Positions 1 through 7,185 are shown, counted from the stretch's first letter. The stretch: DNA of 7,727 nucleotides from Sphingobium sp. CCH11-B1 (GCF_001556865.1 NZ_LSJY01000067.1:1-7727), one strand, 5' to 3'. Notes: generated from the sequence alone by a model not told the origin. A program made the numbers and translations.

Positions 1-1399
1 GTCCGTCCAATCTCCGCCAAGCATGCTCAAGCTTCACGATTTTTGCAACAGAGCCCTCAGGATCGCCACCAGTGGAAACGGGAAGATCGTCCAGTTCCTT
101 ATACAGCGCTTGGATTTCATCCAGCGTGTGGACCATCAGGGCATCCGCCGCTGCTCGTTCGGCAATTGTGGAGTTGGGTTCTGCCGTATCCCGATACAGC
201 GCATGCGCCCGCGCGCTTTGATGATCGAATGCGAGCTGAACCACTTCGTGCAACTTTTGGCCATATTCCGCCTTCTGTCGCCAGAGCGGGTGGGCCCGGC
301 GCAGAATGTCGAAGGCCTCGGGAAACGCCCTTTGTTCGGCATGGATCGTCGCTGCCTGGAGGAAGGCTCGCAACGGACCGCGGCCACCATCGGTCGCGGC
401 GGTGTAAGCTTCCAGCGCCTTCCCGTTTTCCCCAAGTTCCCGGTAAGCGTCCCCAAGAAGCAGCAGAGTTTCCGCTTGCGGCGCTATTGCGACAGATCGC
501 TTGAACATCACCACTGCCTTGTGCGTGTTGCCATGGACCAGAGCGCGACGGCCGATACTAGCCAGCAGCCAAGCCGTATCCTGTCCCATCAGATCGACAT
601 GGCGGATGATCTCGCCCGCAGACCGGTCATAAAGCGCGATCAGGGCTTGGGTTCGGGTGGTGGTGGAGGGCAGCCGCGATCTTCGCACAAACGCCTGCCA
701 GTCGAAAGACAAGGGAAAAGGTAATCCGCCGAGATAGGATGCAAGGAAAATACGTTCATTAGGCGCAATGCCGGCGGTGAAGCCTTCGGTCAGCCAGTCC
801 CGATACAAATCCGCGTCAGATTTTCGACCACGCCCCGACATCAGATTGTTTTCGCGTAAAAATTGCGCGTCAAAGGCATATTCGAAATTGATCGGCCATA
901 TTCGGTCAACGCCTTTCGCAAGGAAGAGATTTATTGCTTCCGCACGCGAACGAGGGATTTCCTCTATTTCATCGCCGCACCATGCCAGGAAATCGGATGT
1001 CAGAAATATGGATCGCCATTTTTCCTGATTGGTAAAAGTATTGCCCGACGTGGGATCATGCTCAAATTTGCATAATCGCCCTTCCTTGCGACCATGATTT
1101 AAATAATGGCGAAAGAAGTCTTCATCCTTGTTAAATCTTTCAGCCAAATCCTTATTGTAGAACTTGTAAGCATTTATGTCAAAGCTATTACGAAACTCAT
1201 CGTTGGAAAGAGCATATTTCAGATATGCTGCCTCATTTGGGAGCACACCCTCCAATTTCCTATGTTTAATATAATGCCATAGAGCCTGCCCTTTGCTATG
1301 CGAACTTAAATTGTAGTGATTTATATAGAAATTCGCATTAAATCCCCTCGCAAAATTACTCACTATGAATTTATATGCAAATTTTCTAATAAATTTCAA
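1..1399 (-). CDS. Large repeat/TPR protein of a polysaccharide locus, 3' end beyond the window
   Basis: The minus frame is open from a TTG at 1399-1397 to the left edge, giving 466 visible residues with no stop; the C-terminus is missing. The TTG is chosen because an in-frame TAA lies shortly upstream and AAGGA (1412-1408) sits 8 bases before it. Residues about 24-56, 73-113 and 176-215 are three copies of a module of the type F-D-x-x-x-Y...H-Y-L-x-x-G-x-x-E-G-R; the best copy has FDINAY at 73-78 and HYLNHGRKEGR at 98-108. From general knowledge, such modules occur beside glycosyltransferase domains in surface-glycan proteins. Residues about 275-400 are alanine-rich paired helices resembling TPRs (for example LLLLGDAYRELGENGKALEAY, here 312-332 in part). 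The first ~110 codons are AT-rich (AAT, TTT, ATA), the rest GC-rich. It lies 60 bases after the dioxygenase gene. A catalytic domain may follow off-window; none is seen here. Function not assigned. Confidence 0.8.
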   Translation of the reverse strand, partial: MKFIRKFAYKFIVSNFARGFNANFYINHYNLSSHSKGQALWHYIKHRKLEGVLPNEAAYLKYALSNDEFRNSFDINAYKFYNKDLAERFNKDEDFFRHYLNHGRKEGRLCKFEHDPTSGNTFTNQEKWRSIFLTSDFLAWCGDEIEEIPRSRAEAINLFLAKGVDRIWPINFEYAFDAQFLRENNLMSGRGRKSDADLYRDWLTEGFTAGIAPNERIFLASYLGGLPFPLSFDWQAFVRRSRLPSTTTRTQALIALYDRSAGEIIRHVDLMGQDTAWLLASIGRRALVHGNTHKAVVMFKRSVAIAPQAETLLLLGDAYRELGENGKALEAYTAATDGGRGPLRAFLQAATIHAEQRAFPEAFDILRRAHPLWRQKAEYGQKLHEVVQLAFDHQSARAHALYRDTAEPNSTIAERAAADALMVHTLDEIQALYKELDDLPVSTGGDPEGSVAKIVKLEHAWRRLDG

Positions 1400-1560
1400 A
1401 GTAAATATCCTTACAATTTACTTTAAATCAACGTGCAAATTAATTAATACGATAGATACTTATGTAATCCTGTTTGTATTGACGTTTAATTTGAACAAGC
1501 GTCTGAAAATTGATTTTTTTGACAATTTTTTACTGCGTGGCGGCAAGACAGGATTATTCA
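1081..1560. other. AT-rich island across a gene junction
   Basis: Counted per 60-base line, GC is about 35% (1081-1140), 28% (1321-1380), 20% (1381-1440), 27% (1441-1500) and 37% (1501-1560). Lines inside the glycosyltransferase genes reach over 70% (4081-4140). The island covers the first ~105 codons of the leftmost gene, the 60-base spacer 1400-1459 and the last ~33 codons of the dioxygenase. The reading frames stay intact, so this is a compositional patch, not a broken gene. It may mark imported DNA or a recombination joint; the spacer may also hold a promoter for the leftmost gene, but I found no convincing -35/-10 pair. Confidence 0.7.
1408..1412 (-). promoter_or_regulatory. Ribosome binding site deciding a TTG start
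   Basis: AAGGA on the minus strand lies 8 bases upstream of the TTG at 1399. No ATG is in frame between the upstream TAA and the conserved repeat region; the next alternative, GTG about 12 codons in, has no comparable Shine-Dalgarno sequence. Confidence 0.6.
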
Positions 1561-2440
1561 TTGTCACTTCATCGCCTAGATACATATTAGCTCGCGGCTC
1601 TCCGTCGCTAATCGCTACAATGTTTCGCAAGGCCAATTGCCCAACAGCTTCGTCTGAAAACGCGGGCGTATAGTAGATGCAGTCATCGAAATAATAATGT
1701 GTCACCTGCGACCAGCGGGTCACGCGCGGGTCGTTCTGGCGGCTGCCGCCGTGCAGCAGGTTGGCGCACCAGATCAACGCCTGGCCCTTCTTCGCTAGGA
1801 ACACTTCCTGGCTCGCCTCATTGGCTTCGCATATAGCGCGCCAGGCGGGGCCATAGGGATCCTGAGCAGAGCTCAAATCACTACCGAACCCACGTCGGCC
1901 GATCAGCATGTTAGTCATGATCGGCCAGCGGTGGGAGCCGGGATAGTAGAAAAGCGGGCCCGCGTCGGGGCCGACATCCTCCATCGCTAACCAGACACCG
2001 CACATGAAGCGTTCGGGCAGCGAGGAAAAATGGACCGAATCCGAATGTGCGTCCTGTTGCGTGCCGACAGGGAAGTTCAATGTCTGGAACGGGAACGCGG
2101 TGCGACCGTAAAGCCGGCTCAAAAGGCTTAAGACATGCTCATTAGCAGCGATGGCGCGCACGTCCTTGTCGAAACTCCAGGCATCCTGGACACGGCGCTC
2201 GCCTATCGTCTTGTCGCTAGTTGGGTCAGTGAAATCCACGCCATAGCAAGGGCCAAGGTTCTGCTTGATTCGCTCAATGCGCGCGTCAATCTCGGCGTCA
2301 GGGAAATCGAGCACGGCATAGCCATGTACATGCAGATCGCGCGCGATCCGCATCTCTTCCTTGCTCCAGCCTTGCGCATCGCAAAGTGCAGGAAAGAGAG
2401 GAGATTCGACCAGAGGCAGGCCGGGGAGCGGGTCAATCAC
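1460..2440 (-). CDS. Phytanoyl-CoA dioxygenase (PhyH)-like Fe(II)/2-oxoglutarate oxygenase
   Basis: A 326-residue protein of the PhyH fold. The iron-binding triad is visible: H132-S-D134 in the segment QDAHSDSVHF and distal H230 in NLLHGGSRQNDPR, with R242 placed to bind the 2-oxoglutarate carboxylate. The core also has the family-typical GPLFYYPGSHRWP at 161-173. Family members use Fe(II), O2 and 2-oxoglutarate to hydroxylate small molecules or lipid- or sugar-linked substrates; here a glycan precursor or its non-sugar decoration is plausible from context only. The start is GTG at 2440, not ATG: AGGAGG lies 8 bases upstream, inside the end of the preceding gene, and GTG overlaps that gene's TGA as GTGA, so translation is probably coupled. 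The C-terminal ~33 residues are basic (SKKLSKKSIFRRLFK) and encoded by AT-rich DNA, so the tail may be recently acquired. No signal peptide; cytoplasmic. Confidence 0.88.
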   Translation of the reverse strand: MIDPLPGLPLVESPLFPALCDAQGWSKEEMRIARDLHVHGYAVLDFPDAEIDARIERIKQNLGPCYGVDFTDPTSDKTIGERRVQDAWSFDKDVRAIAANEHVLSLLSRLYGRTAFPFQTLNFPVGTQQDAHSDSVHFSSLPERFMCGVWLAMEDVGPDAGPLFYYPGSHRWPIMTNMLIGRRGFGSDLSSAQDPYGPAWRAICEANEASQEVFLAKKGQALIWCANLLHGGSRQNDPRVTRWSQVTHYYFDDCIYYTPAFSDEAVGQLALRNIVAISDGEPRANMYLGDEVTMNNPVLPPRSKKLSKKSIFRRLFKLNVNTNRIT

Positions 2441-3213
2441 GGCTTGTACCTCCTCATATGGTCGAAAAGCAGGCGCATGCGGCGGCCCAGGCCCTGTCGC
2501 CCCTGCCCCATATTTTTGAAAATCGTGGCAAAGTCACGTCGAATGGTGCTTTTGTCGTCGAGCGCGCGATAGATGTGCCAGAACGACTCTACGCCGACCG
2601 CGTGCGGCATATGCCAGACACCATGATAGCCAAAGGCCGCATCGATATCACCGGCGCGCTCGGCCGCGAACTGGTTAGCAAACGCGCTTGGGGCAAAGCG
2701 CATGCCTCTCCCCTCTAACCAAGTGCGATTCGTCCGGCCAATGGCGATATCTTCGGGGTGGGAGGGTGTGAAACCAGGCTCCCGGCAGTCTGCCATCAGG
2801 CGGCGGCTGCGTAGCGAAAAGCCGCCATTGCCGATATCATGGCCATCATGGAATTGTGGCCAAGTCGCGCCGATATAATCATAGTCGAGAAATTCCGTGC
2901 GCCACCGCGCGGCATCCAGCACATGCCCGTCCCATTGCGCGATCAGGCAATGCGATGTTTCGAGATAATCGACCATATGGCGTAGCAAAAAATCAGAATA
3001 GGCAGCTGCAGAAGAAAGGCGCGCGATCGGCACGATTTCGATTGCCCGATGATCGGGCACCACTTTGGCATCAGTGAACAGCTTGCAGGCGGCGAAATCT
3101 ACCTGATCAAGGCTCACTTCAAGCGCCCGGATCGTCGCCGCAACATTGACCGAGGTTGCCGCGCACAATGTTACTTGGGGCAGTACCAATCGGGGCTTGG
3201 AAGCGGGTGCCAA
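2437..3213 (-). CDS. DUF5672 protein, putative glycosyltransferase-like
   Basis: A 258-residue protein recognised as DUF5672 by its motifs: LPQVTLCA at 11-18, QWDGHVL at 93-99, LDYDYIGATWP at 109-119, GNGGFSLRS at 128-136 and PEDIAIG at 153-159, followed by FGYHG at 194-198. The WDG and DYDYIGA strands resemble the sugar-nucleotide and metal-binding region of GT-A-like enzymes. The family is found in polysaccharide loci, but as far as I know its reaction is not established; a sugar transfer role is inference. The start is probably TTG at 3213, 4 bases after the GT2 stop; the Shine-Dalgarno sequence is weak (GGAA about 10 bases upstream), so initiation likely depends on re-use of ribosomes finishing the GT2 gene. 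A later TTG at codon 9 is possible but lacks a ribosome site. No signal peptide or clear membrane helix. Its stop overlaps the dioxygenase start. Confidence 0.82.
   Translation of the reverse strand: MAPASKPRLVLPQVTLCAATSVNVAATIRALEVSLDQVDFAACKLFTDAKVVPDHRAIEIVPIARLSSAAAYSDFLLRHMVDYLETSHCLIAQWDGHVLDAARWRTEFLDYDYIGATWPQFHDGHDIGNGGFSLRSRRLMADCREPGFTPSHPEDIAIGRTNRTWLEGRGMRFAPSAFANQFAAERAGDIDAAFGYHGVWHMPHAVGVESFWHIYRALDDKSTIRRDFATIFKNMGQGRQGLGRRMRLLFDHMRRYKP
2449..2454 (-). promoter_or_regulatory. Ribosome binding site for the dioxygenase GTG start
   Basis: A perfect AGGAGG on the minus strand lies 8 bases before the GTG at 2440. It encodes part of the DUF5672 C-terminus (M-R-R-Y-K-P), so the same bases serve coding and initiation. 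It fixes the GTG start. Confidence 0.8.
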
Positions 3214-3217
3214 TGTC

Positions 3218-4861
3218 TTACAGTTCCAGCGTAAAACGCTCTGCTGCGCGGCTGAGCCGCGGGTGGTGAAAAGGATCCGTCAAGTTGTCGGTACGCCATA
3301 ATCGCTGTAGTGCCGCTAGCTCTCCGGCAAAGCGCACCGCACCCACCGGATCGCGATCAAGACCGCGCGATACGGACTCGTGATGGATCAACGTCGCGCG
3401 CGGCTCATAGAGTGATTGCCAGCCGCGCTCGTTCAAGCGAAGGCATAGGTCGACATCGTTGAAAGCGACCGCGAAATCGCGGGCGTTAAGGCCACCTACG
3501 GCAAAAAATCTCTCACGCTGCACGACGAGGCAGGCAGCGGTAACGGCCGAGGTGAACTGCGGGAGGGCATGGCGATAGAAATAGCCCTCCTCTTGCGGAA
3601 GCAGAAAGCGGTGAGCATGGCCCGCCGCGTTGCCCATGCCAATAACAACGCCGGCATGCTGTATCCGGCCATCGGGATAGAGCAGCCGCGCCCCGACCGC
3701 ACCTACATTGCGGCGTAGCGCCTGCACCACCATGGTCGTCAGCCAGTGTGGCTCTATGACCTCAATGTCATTGTTGAGCAGGCAGAGCAGTCTTCCGTTC
3801 GCGGCCTCTGCCGCGCGATTGTTGATCGCCGAAAAATTGAAAGCACCGGCATGGCGTAGCAACTGCACGCGCACCCCCGGTATCGTTTCGGGCAACCTAT
3901 CGAGATAGGCGAGCGTTTCAGGGTCGTTGCTGTCATTGTCGACGACAATCAGCTCGATATCGGGATAGGCGGTGGCAGACACGCCCGCGAAGCAAGTACG
4001 CAGCAGATCGACGCGGTTGCGGGTCGGCACGATGACGCTGACCGGCGGCAGGTCGCGAGATGGCGCAGCAACTGCCGCGGGCACGGCGGGCGCGGGGCGC
4101 GAACGGCGATGGTGCAGCACTTCTCGGAGATGCATCGGCGTCCCCTGCCCCGCGGCGCGCGCCACCAATTGCCGCGCCCAATCCCGCCCCCTCGCTGTCG
4201 CCAGATCGTCTGCGTCGGCGCGCAGGATGCAGGCGCCGGTCAGATAATCAAAATGGCGGAACAATTCGCTGTTCCAATCCGGTTTGAAATGCGGCGAGAC
4301 ATAGTTGCCCCGTGGAGTGACCAAGTCGTCATCGGCATAGAACACCGATACATCCGCACCTGCCTCGGCTATGGCTTTGCGATAGGCGCTGCCCGTGCCG
4401 GCGGCGACACGGTCGCCCGCCGCAATCGGCATCAGCCATGGACGGGCGTTTCGGTCGGTCCTCGCGACGACCTCAGCGGGACCTTCGTGTCCGATGGTTA
4501 GCGCCGTGATCCCTTCATCCGCCAGGGCTTGCAGCGTGCCGGCCAGCCCGGTTTCGCCCTCAACCAGATCGACGAGCGCGATGATTAACGGGGTGCCGGC
4601 TTCATGCGACGCAGCGCATTCCCCCGCCCTTAGTCTTCCCGCGCGCGTCCGCTGCAACGCCCAGAGCGAATAAGCGTGCGGCGACGCGCCAAGCAGGGTC
4701 GCGAACTGGGCGCGCGATCGGACTCGCTTGCGCTTCAGCCGCCACCAGCAGGCGGTAAGATAGGCACGAGGGGCAATTCTGAAGGCCTCGACATGTACCC
4801 ATGATAGCAGCGCTGCATAGGCCAGCTGCCCACCACATCTTTCTGTCCGGTTCGTTTCCAT
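3218..4861 (-). CDS. GT2 family glycosyltransferase with a shortened first domain
   Basis: A 547-residue protein. Residues 272-500 form a full GT-A fold of family GT2: PVSVIVPTRNR (273-283), LIVVDNDSND (304-313), LLCLLNNDIEVI (358-369), YPDGRIQHAGVVIGM (395-409) and FNDVDLCLRLNERGW (467-481), with D365 and D469/D471 as likely metal or catalytic positions. This pattern is typical of rhamnosyltransferase-like O-antigen and exopolysaccharide enzymes. Residues about 90-250 keep only the second half of a first domain: YADDD at 175-179, then FKPDWNSELFRHFDYLTGA at 192-210, and HHRR at 250-253; family members with two domains usually carry a complete first GT2 domain with its own nucleotide-binding start, which is missing here. 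Residues 11-40 are hydrophobic and aromatic and may contact the membrane. It uses an activated sugar donor in the cytoplasm; donor and acceptor are unknown. The ATG at 4861 is the first start after an in-frame TAA; no strong ribosome site precedes it. DUF5672 follows after 4 bases. Confidence 0.9.
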   Translation of the reverse strand: METNRTERCGGQLAYAALLSWVHVEAFRIAPRAYLTACWWRLKRKRVRSRAQFATLLGASPHAYSLWALQRTRAGRLRAGECAASHEAGTPLIIALVDLVEGETGLAGTLQALADEGITALTIGHEGPAEVVARTDRNARPWLMPIAAGDRVAAGTGSAYRKAIAEAGADVSVFYADDDLVTPRGNYVSPHFKPDWNSELFRHFDYLTGACILRADADDLATARGRDWARQLVARAAGQGTPMHLREVLHHRRSRPAPAVPAAVAAPSRDLPPVSVIVPTRNRVDLLRTCFAGVSATAYPDIELIVVDNDSNDPETLAYLDRLPETIPGVRVQLLRHAGAFNFSAINNRAAEAANGRLLCLLNNDIEVIEPHWLTTMVVQALRRNVGAVGARLLYPDGRIQHAGVVIGMGNAAGHAHRFLLPQEEGYFYRHALPQFTSAVTAACLVVQRERFFAVGGLNARDFAVAFNDVDLCLRLNERGWQSLYEPRATLIHHESVSRGLDRDPVGAVRFAGELAALQRLWRTDNLTDPFHHPRLSRAAERFTLEL

Positions 4862-4896
4862 GACGTCGCCGCGTTAGCGATATTATGGGCGCGAGC

Positions 4897-4923
4897 AAAG
4901 AAAAAGCCGACAGGACGGGCCTT
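4897..4923 (-). terminator. Weak rho-independent terminator-like hairpin
   Basis: On the minus strand AAGGCC (4923-4918) pairs with GGCTTT (4908-4903), six pairs including one G-T wobble, with a 9-base loop, followed by TTTTTCTTT (4905-4897). The T tract is good but the stem is short. It would end transcripts from the GT32-pyruvyl transferase gene just before the GT2 gene. Confidence 0.35.
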
Positions 4924-4965
4924 GGGGCGCGGCGCTTAGCTCTGCGCGGTCGGCCATCGGCGTCG

Positions 4966-5164
4966 TTAGCAGAAACCCGCCGTTATTTCATAGAAGCACA
5001 CACTCGACCGCCCTTGAGCGACCAGCGCGTTCGTCGCCTTGATGACGAAGAGCGCCCCGAACCCGCGTACGCCGCACCGCGTCGAACAGGCCCGACAACT
5101 CGACCGCGCTGTTGCAGTTGATCGGGATCGCCACCACCCCGATGCCCAGCACATCGCCGCGCAT
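4966..5164 (-). pseudogene. Possible decayed gene remnant, function unknown
   Basis: A short frame from ATG 5164 to TGA 4988 begins with 58 residues whose first part is protein-like and GC3-rich (GVVAIPINCNSAVELSGLF at about 8-26, a strand then a helix). After about residue 35 it turns into arginine-rich nonsense, while the adjacent minus frame becomes protein-like (ALFVIKATNALVAQGR) and runs to a TAA at 4966. One frameshift near 5060 would join the two. A stop (TAG) immediately precedes the ATG and there is no ribosome site. The pattern resembles a strand-helix opening of a GT2 domain, but I cannot name the family. It could also be chance. Confidence 0.3.
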
Positions 5165-5318
5165 CTACGCGCCACTTTGAGACGACGACTGACTGAGCCA
5201 CGAGGTCGGCGGTGGAACGGTCCGGGTACGCAATCTCCGGTCGGTTGGCCTGTCACGAGCGGGGCGCAACGGCTTATCACGCGACTCTTTCGATTATCGA
5301 CATGAGATGTAGACAGGT

Positions 5319-7028
5319 TCAGCCGACGACCATCTTGCGAGCGCCGGGCGGCAGGACCGAGGACGAGGCGAGCGGTCCCACCGCGCGCGCCCGCGCCAGT
5401 CCCATCAACCTTAGCGCCGCGCTCAGCCGGTCTATAAGCGCCAGTTTGATGGCGCCCACCTCCACCGGCACAGGCGACCAGTCTGTCAACGTCATCGCTT
5501 CCATCTCGCTCACATCACGGATCGGGATGAGCTTGGCCAGCGCCGAAAAACGCTCCATGTCCGATTGCCGTCCGGCGGGGCTGTCGGGTGGAAAGAACAT
5601 GATGACCGGAATGCCCATGGCGATGGCGGGCAGCGCGCAGTGCAGCAGCGAGGTGACGATCAGCCCCGCTTCGTCGCGATAGCGGTCGAGTAGAGCTGTG
5701 GCGCGGTCCATGTTGCGCCAGAAGTCATGGTCACCGCTATAATGGAGCAGAGAGGTGAAGTCGCCGAGGGAGGGCGGCATCGCCTGAGCCAGGCGCTCAT
5801 CCCGCGACACGACGAAGATGCGATGCTGCCCCTCACGCGCGATCCGGCGCGGCAGCGATAGGCTGAGGCAATTGGAAACGAAACAGTCGATCCCCTGCTC
5901 CGCCAGCAAATCGGCAGTATAATCGTCGCGGCAGCCGATCGGCTCATGGGCGCGATAATAGGCCAGGCTTTCGGGCGACAGCAGCGCCGGACTCTGGAAC
6001 AGGCGGATGTGGAAGCCAAGGAAGATAGGCGCATAGGCGGGATGGGGCGGCCACCCATTGCCGCTTTTAAACCATCCGTTCATGACGATTGGCAGCGACT
6101 CGGGCGCGATGTCGGACGGAAGCCCCGCGAGCGGCGGCGGCTCGGCCAGCGCGGTGTCGCGGTCGACATGGAGGTCGGGCGCCAGCCCATAGCGCGCCAA
6201 GAGCCGCTGCGCCGCGATGATCTGGACATGATCGCCGAGATTTTCGGTGCCCACGCTGATTGCGGCAACCGGTCCTGTCGGAAGAACGGGTACCGACGGG
6301 ACTGGAGGCGCGGTCTGGGCCGCGTCGGGCGCGCCGATCAGATGGTGCAGCAGGCAATCCACCGCCGCCTCGGCCTCGGGATAGCGATAGGTCAGCTTGA
6401 ACAAAGGCAGCGACCAATCGACCAGATGCGTCGCTTCGGTCGCGGATGTCAGCATTCCCAGGTCTTGGATCTGGTGTGGCGGCATGGCCGAATGCCGCTG
6501 TGCCCGCCCCCATGTCGCCGCGACCTGCGGATCGTTCGCCAGCAACTGCCCAAAAAGATTGTGGACCCAGAAATAATCATCCGCTTCGGACCTGTCTGTC
6601 CAGTAATCAATCGCGGCTGCCAGCCATCGGGCAATGATCGGATCGTGCGGCACAGCCGCCAGAAACCAGGTCGCAAGCGGACGGTCGGGCCGGTGGAAGG
6701 CAAAGAAGCCTTCCCCCATGCATTCAGGCAGCCAGTCGTTGAGTGGGCGGTTGCAAAAGACGGTGGCATCGACCCAAACGCCGCCATATTCGTGCAGCAG
6801 CGACAGCCGCAGCAGATCCGACAGAGAGGCGGCCGTCACCGAACGCGAGCTAAGGTCGAAGTCGGCGAGCGCGGGCGCGTAATGGAGAGCACTGAAGGCA
6901 TCGACTATGCGCACTTCCCAACCTGGATTGCGCTGCTCCCAACTATGCAGGCAACTACGCACCAGATGAGGCGCCGCATCCCTACCCTGAAACCAGCAAC
7001 ACCAGATGATCTCGCGCATTTCGGACAT
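5319..7028 (-). CDS. GT32-type glycosyltransferase fused to a polysaccharide pyruvyl transferase-like domain
   Basis: A 569-residue two-domain protein. Residues 1-230 match the capsular polysaccharide synthesis/GT32 type: IIWCCWFQG (7-15), NPGWEVRIVD (34-43), SLSDLLRLSLL (68-78) and YGGVWVDATVFC (81-92), where D87 in W-V-D-A-T stands for the DxD metal site, then FFAFHRPDRPLATWF (108-122). Residues 233-252 are a Pro/Ala/Val linker. Residues 253-480 resemble polysaccharide pyruvyl transferase: ISVGTENLGDHVQI (257-270), GCRDDYTADLLAEQGID (365-381), VSNCLSLSLP (384-393) and SLLHCALPAIAMGIPVIMF (460-478) with H463. Pyruvyl transferases add a ketal from phosphoenolpyruvate to a sugar, giving negative charge. 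Inference: one polypeptide transfers a sugar and pyruvylates it or a neighbour. The ATG at 7028 has GGGAG 9 bases upstream. No signal peptide; cytoplasmic. The C-terminal ~40 residues are low-complexity. A well-formed promoter lies upstream, so it probably heads the minus-strand cluster. Confidence 0.85.
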   Translation of the reverse strand: MSEMREIIWCCWFQGRDAAPHLVRSCLHSWEQRNPGWEVRIVDAFSALHYAPALADFDLSSRSVTAASLSDLLRLSLLHEYGGVWVDATVFCNRPLNDWLPECMGEGFFAFHRPDRPLATWFLAAVPHDPIIARWLAAAIDYWTDRSEADDYFWVHNLFGQLLANDPQVAATWGRAQRHSAMPPHQIQDLGMLTSATEATHLVDWSLPLFKLTYRYPEAEAAVDCLLHHLIGAPDAAQTAPPVPSVPVLPTGPVAAISVGTENLGDHVQIIAAQRLLARYGLAPDLHVDRDTALAEPPPLAGLPSDIAPESLPIVMNGWFKSGNGWPPHPAYAPIFLGFHIRLFQSPALLSPESLAYYRAHEPIGCRDDYTADLLAEQGIDCFVSNCLSLSLPRRIAREGQHRIFVVSRDERLAQAMPPSLGDFTSLLHYSGDHDFWRNMDRATALLDRYRDEAGLIVTSLLHCALPAIAMGIPVIMFFPPDSPAGRQSDMERFSALAKLIPIRDVSEMEAMTLTDWSPVPVEVGAIKLALIDRLSAALRLMGLARARAVGPLASSSVLPPGARKMVVG

Positions 7029-7100
7029 ATCGGGCGTCTCCCGTGATATATTTGTTAATCCTGGTTGTGCGTAGACTACACCTCCGAAAAAGAAAGCAAT

Positions 7101-7129
7101 ATTATCGCTTTGATAGGTAATTTACGCAA
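7101..7129 (-). promoter_or_regulatory. Sigma70-type promoter for the glycan gene cluster
   Basis: On the minus strand TTGCGT (7129-7124) and GATAAT (7106-7101) are separated by exactly 17 bases in an AT-rich setting. Transcription would start near 7094 and leave a leader of about 65 bases before the ATG at 7028. Confidence 0.5.
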
Positions 7130-7155
7130 GATTAACTATCATTTTCGGGATCAAA

Positions 7156-7185
7156 CCTGATGATCGATTGTAGATGAACATCAGG
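7156..7185. repeat. Inverted repeat in the leader of the small secreted protein gene
   Basis: CCTGATG (7156-7162) and CATCAGG (7179-7185) are perfect inverted 7-base arms around a 16-base spacer. It ends 13 bases before the ribosome site of the gene at 7211, so it could be an operator or an RNA hairpin controlling translation. Confidence 0.4.

Larger units (their letters stand above)
4862..5318. other. 457-base intergenic region between two glycosyltransferase genes
   Basis: No intact gene is credible here. From right to left on the minus strand it holds an 11-base odd palindrome TCGATTATCGA (5289-5299), a decayed coding-like stretch (5164-4966), a weak terminator-like hairpin (4923-4897) and a -10-like CATAAT shortly before the GT2 start, with no matching -35. 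Short open frames on both strands show arginine-, serine- and proline-rich shadow composition. The gap separates the GT32-pyruvyl transferase gene from the tightly packed GT2-DUF5672-dioxygenase set, so these may be separate transcription units. Confidence 0.6.

Noticed and set aside
23..724. A 233-codon open frame on the plus strand
   Set aside because: It is antisense to the TPR protein frame, which is continuous for 466 codons and shows repeats; the plus product has no family features.
700..730. An apparent frameshift in the leftmost minus gene
   Set aside because: It came from misreading a T run; the bases give L-P-F-P-L-S-F-D-W in one continuous frame.
1365..1673. A 102-codon plus-strand open frame in the AT-rich patch
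   Set aside because: It is antisense to the dioxygenase C-terminus and has no ribosome site; the open frame follows from AT-rich sequence.
4885..5305. Short plus-strand frames in the 457-base gap
   Set aside because: Arginine/proline-rich composition, no ribosome sites and no protein-like segments.
5946..7046. A 366-codon open frame on the plus strand
   Set aside because: It lies wholly antisense to the GT32-pyruvyl transferase gene apart from its end, has arginine/glutamine-rich shadow composition and no recognisable domain; the minus protein carries clear motifs.
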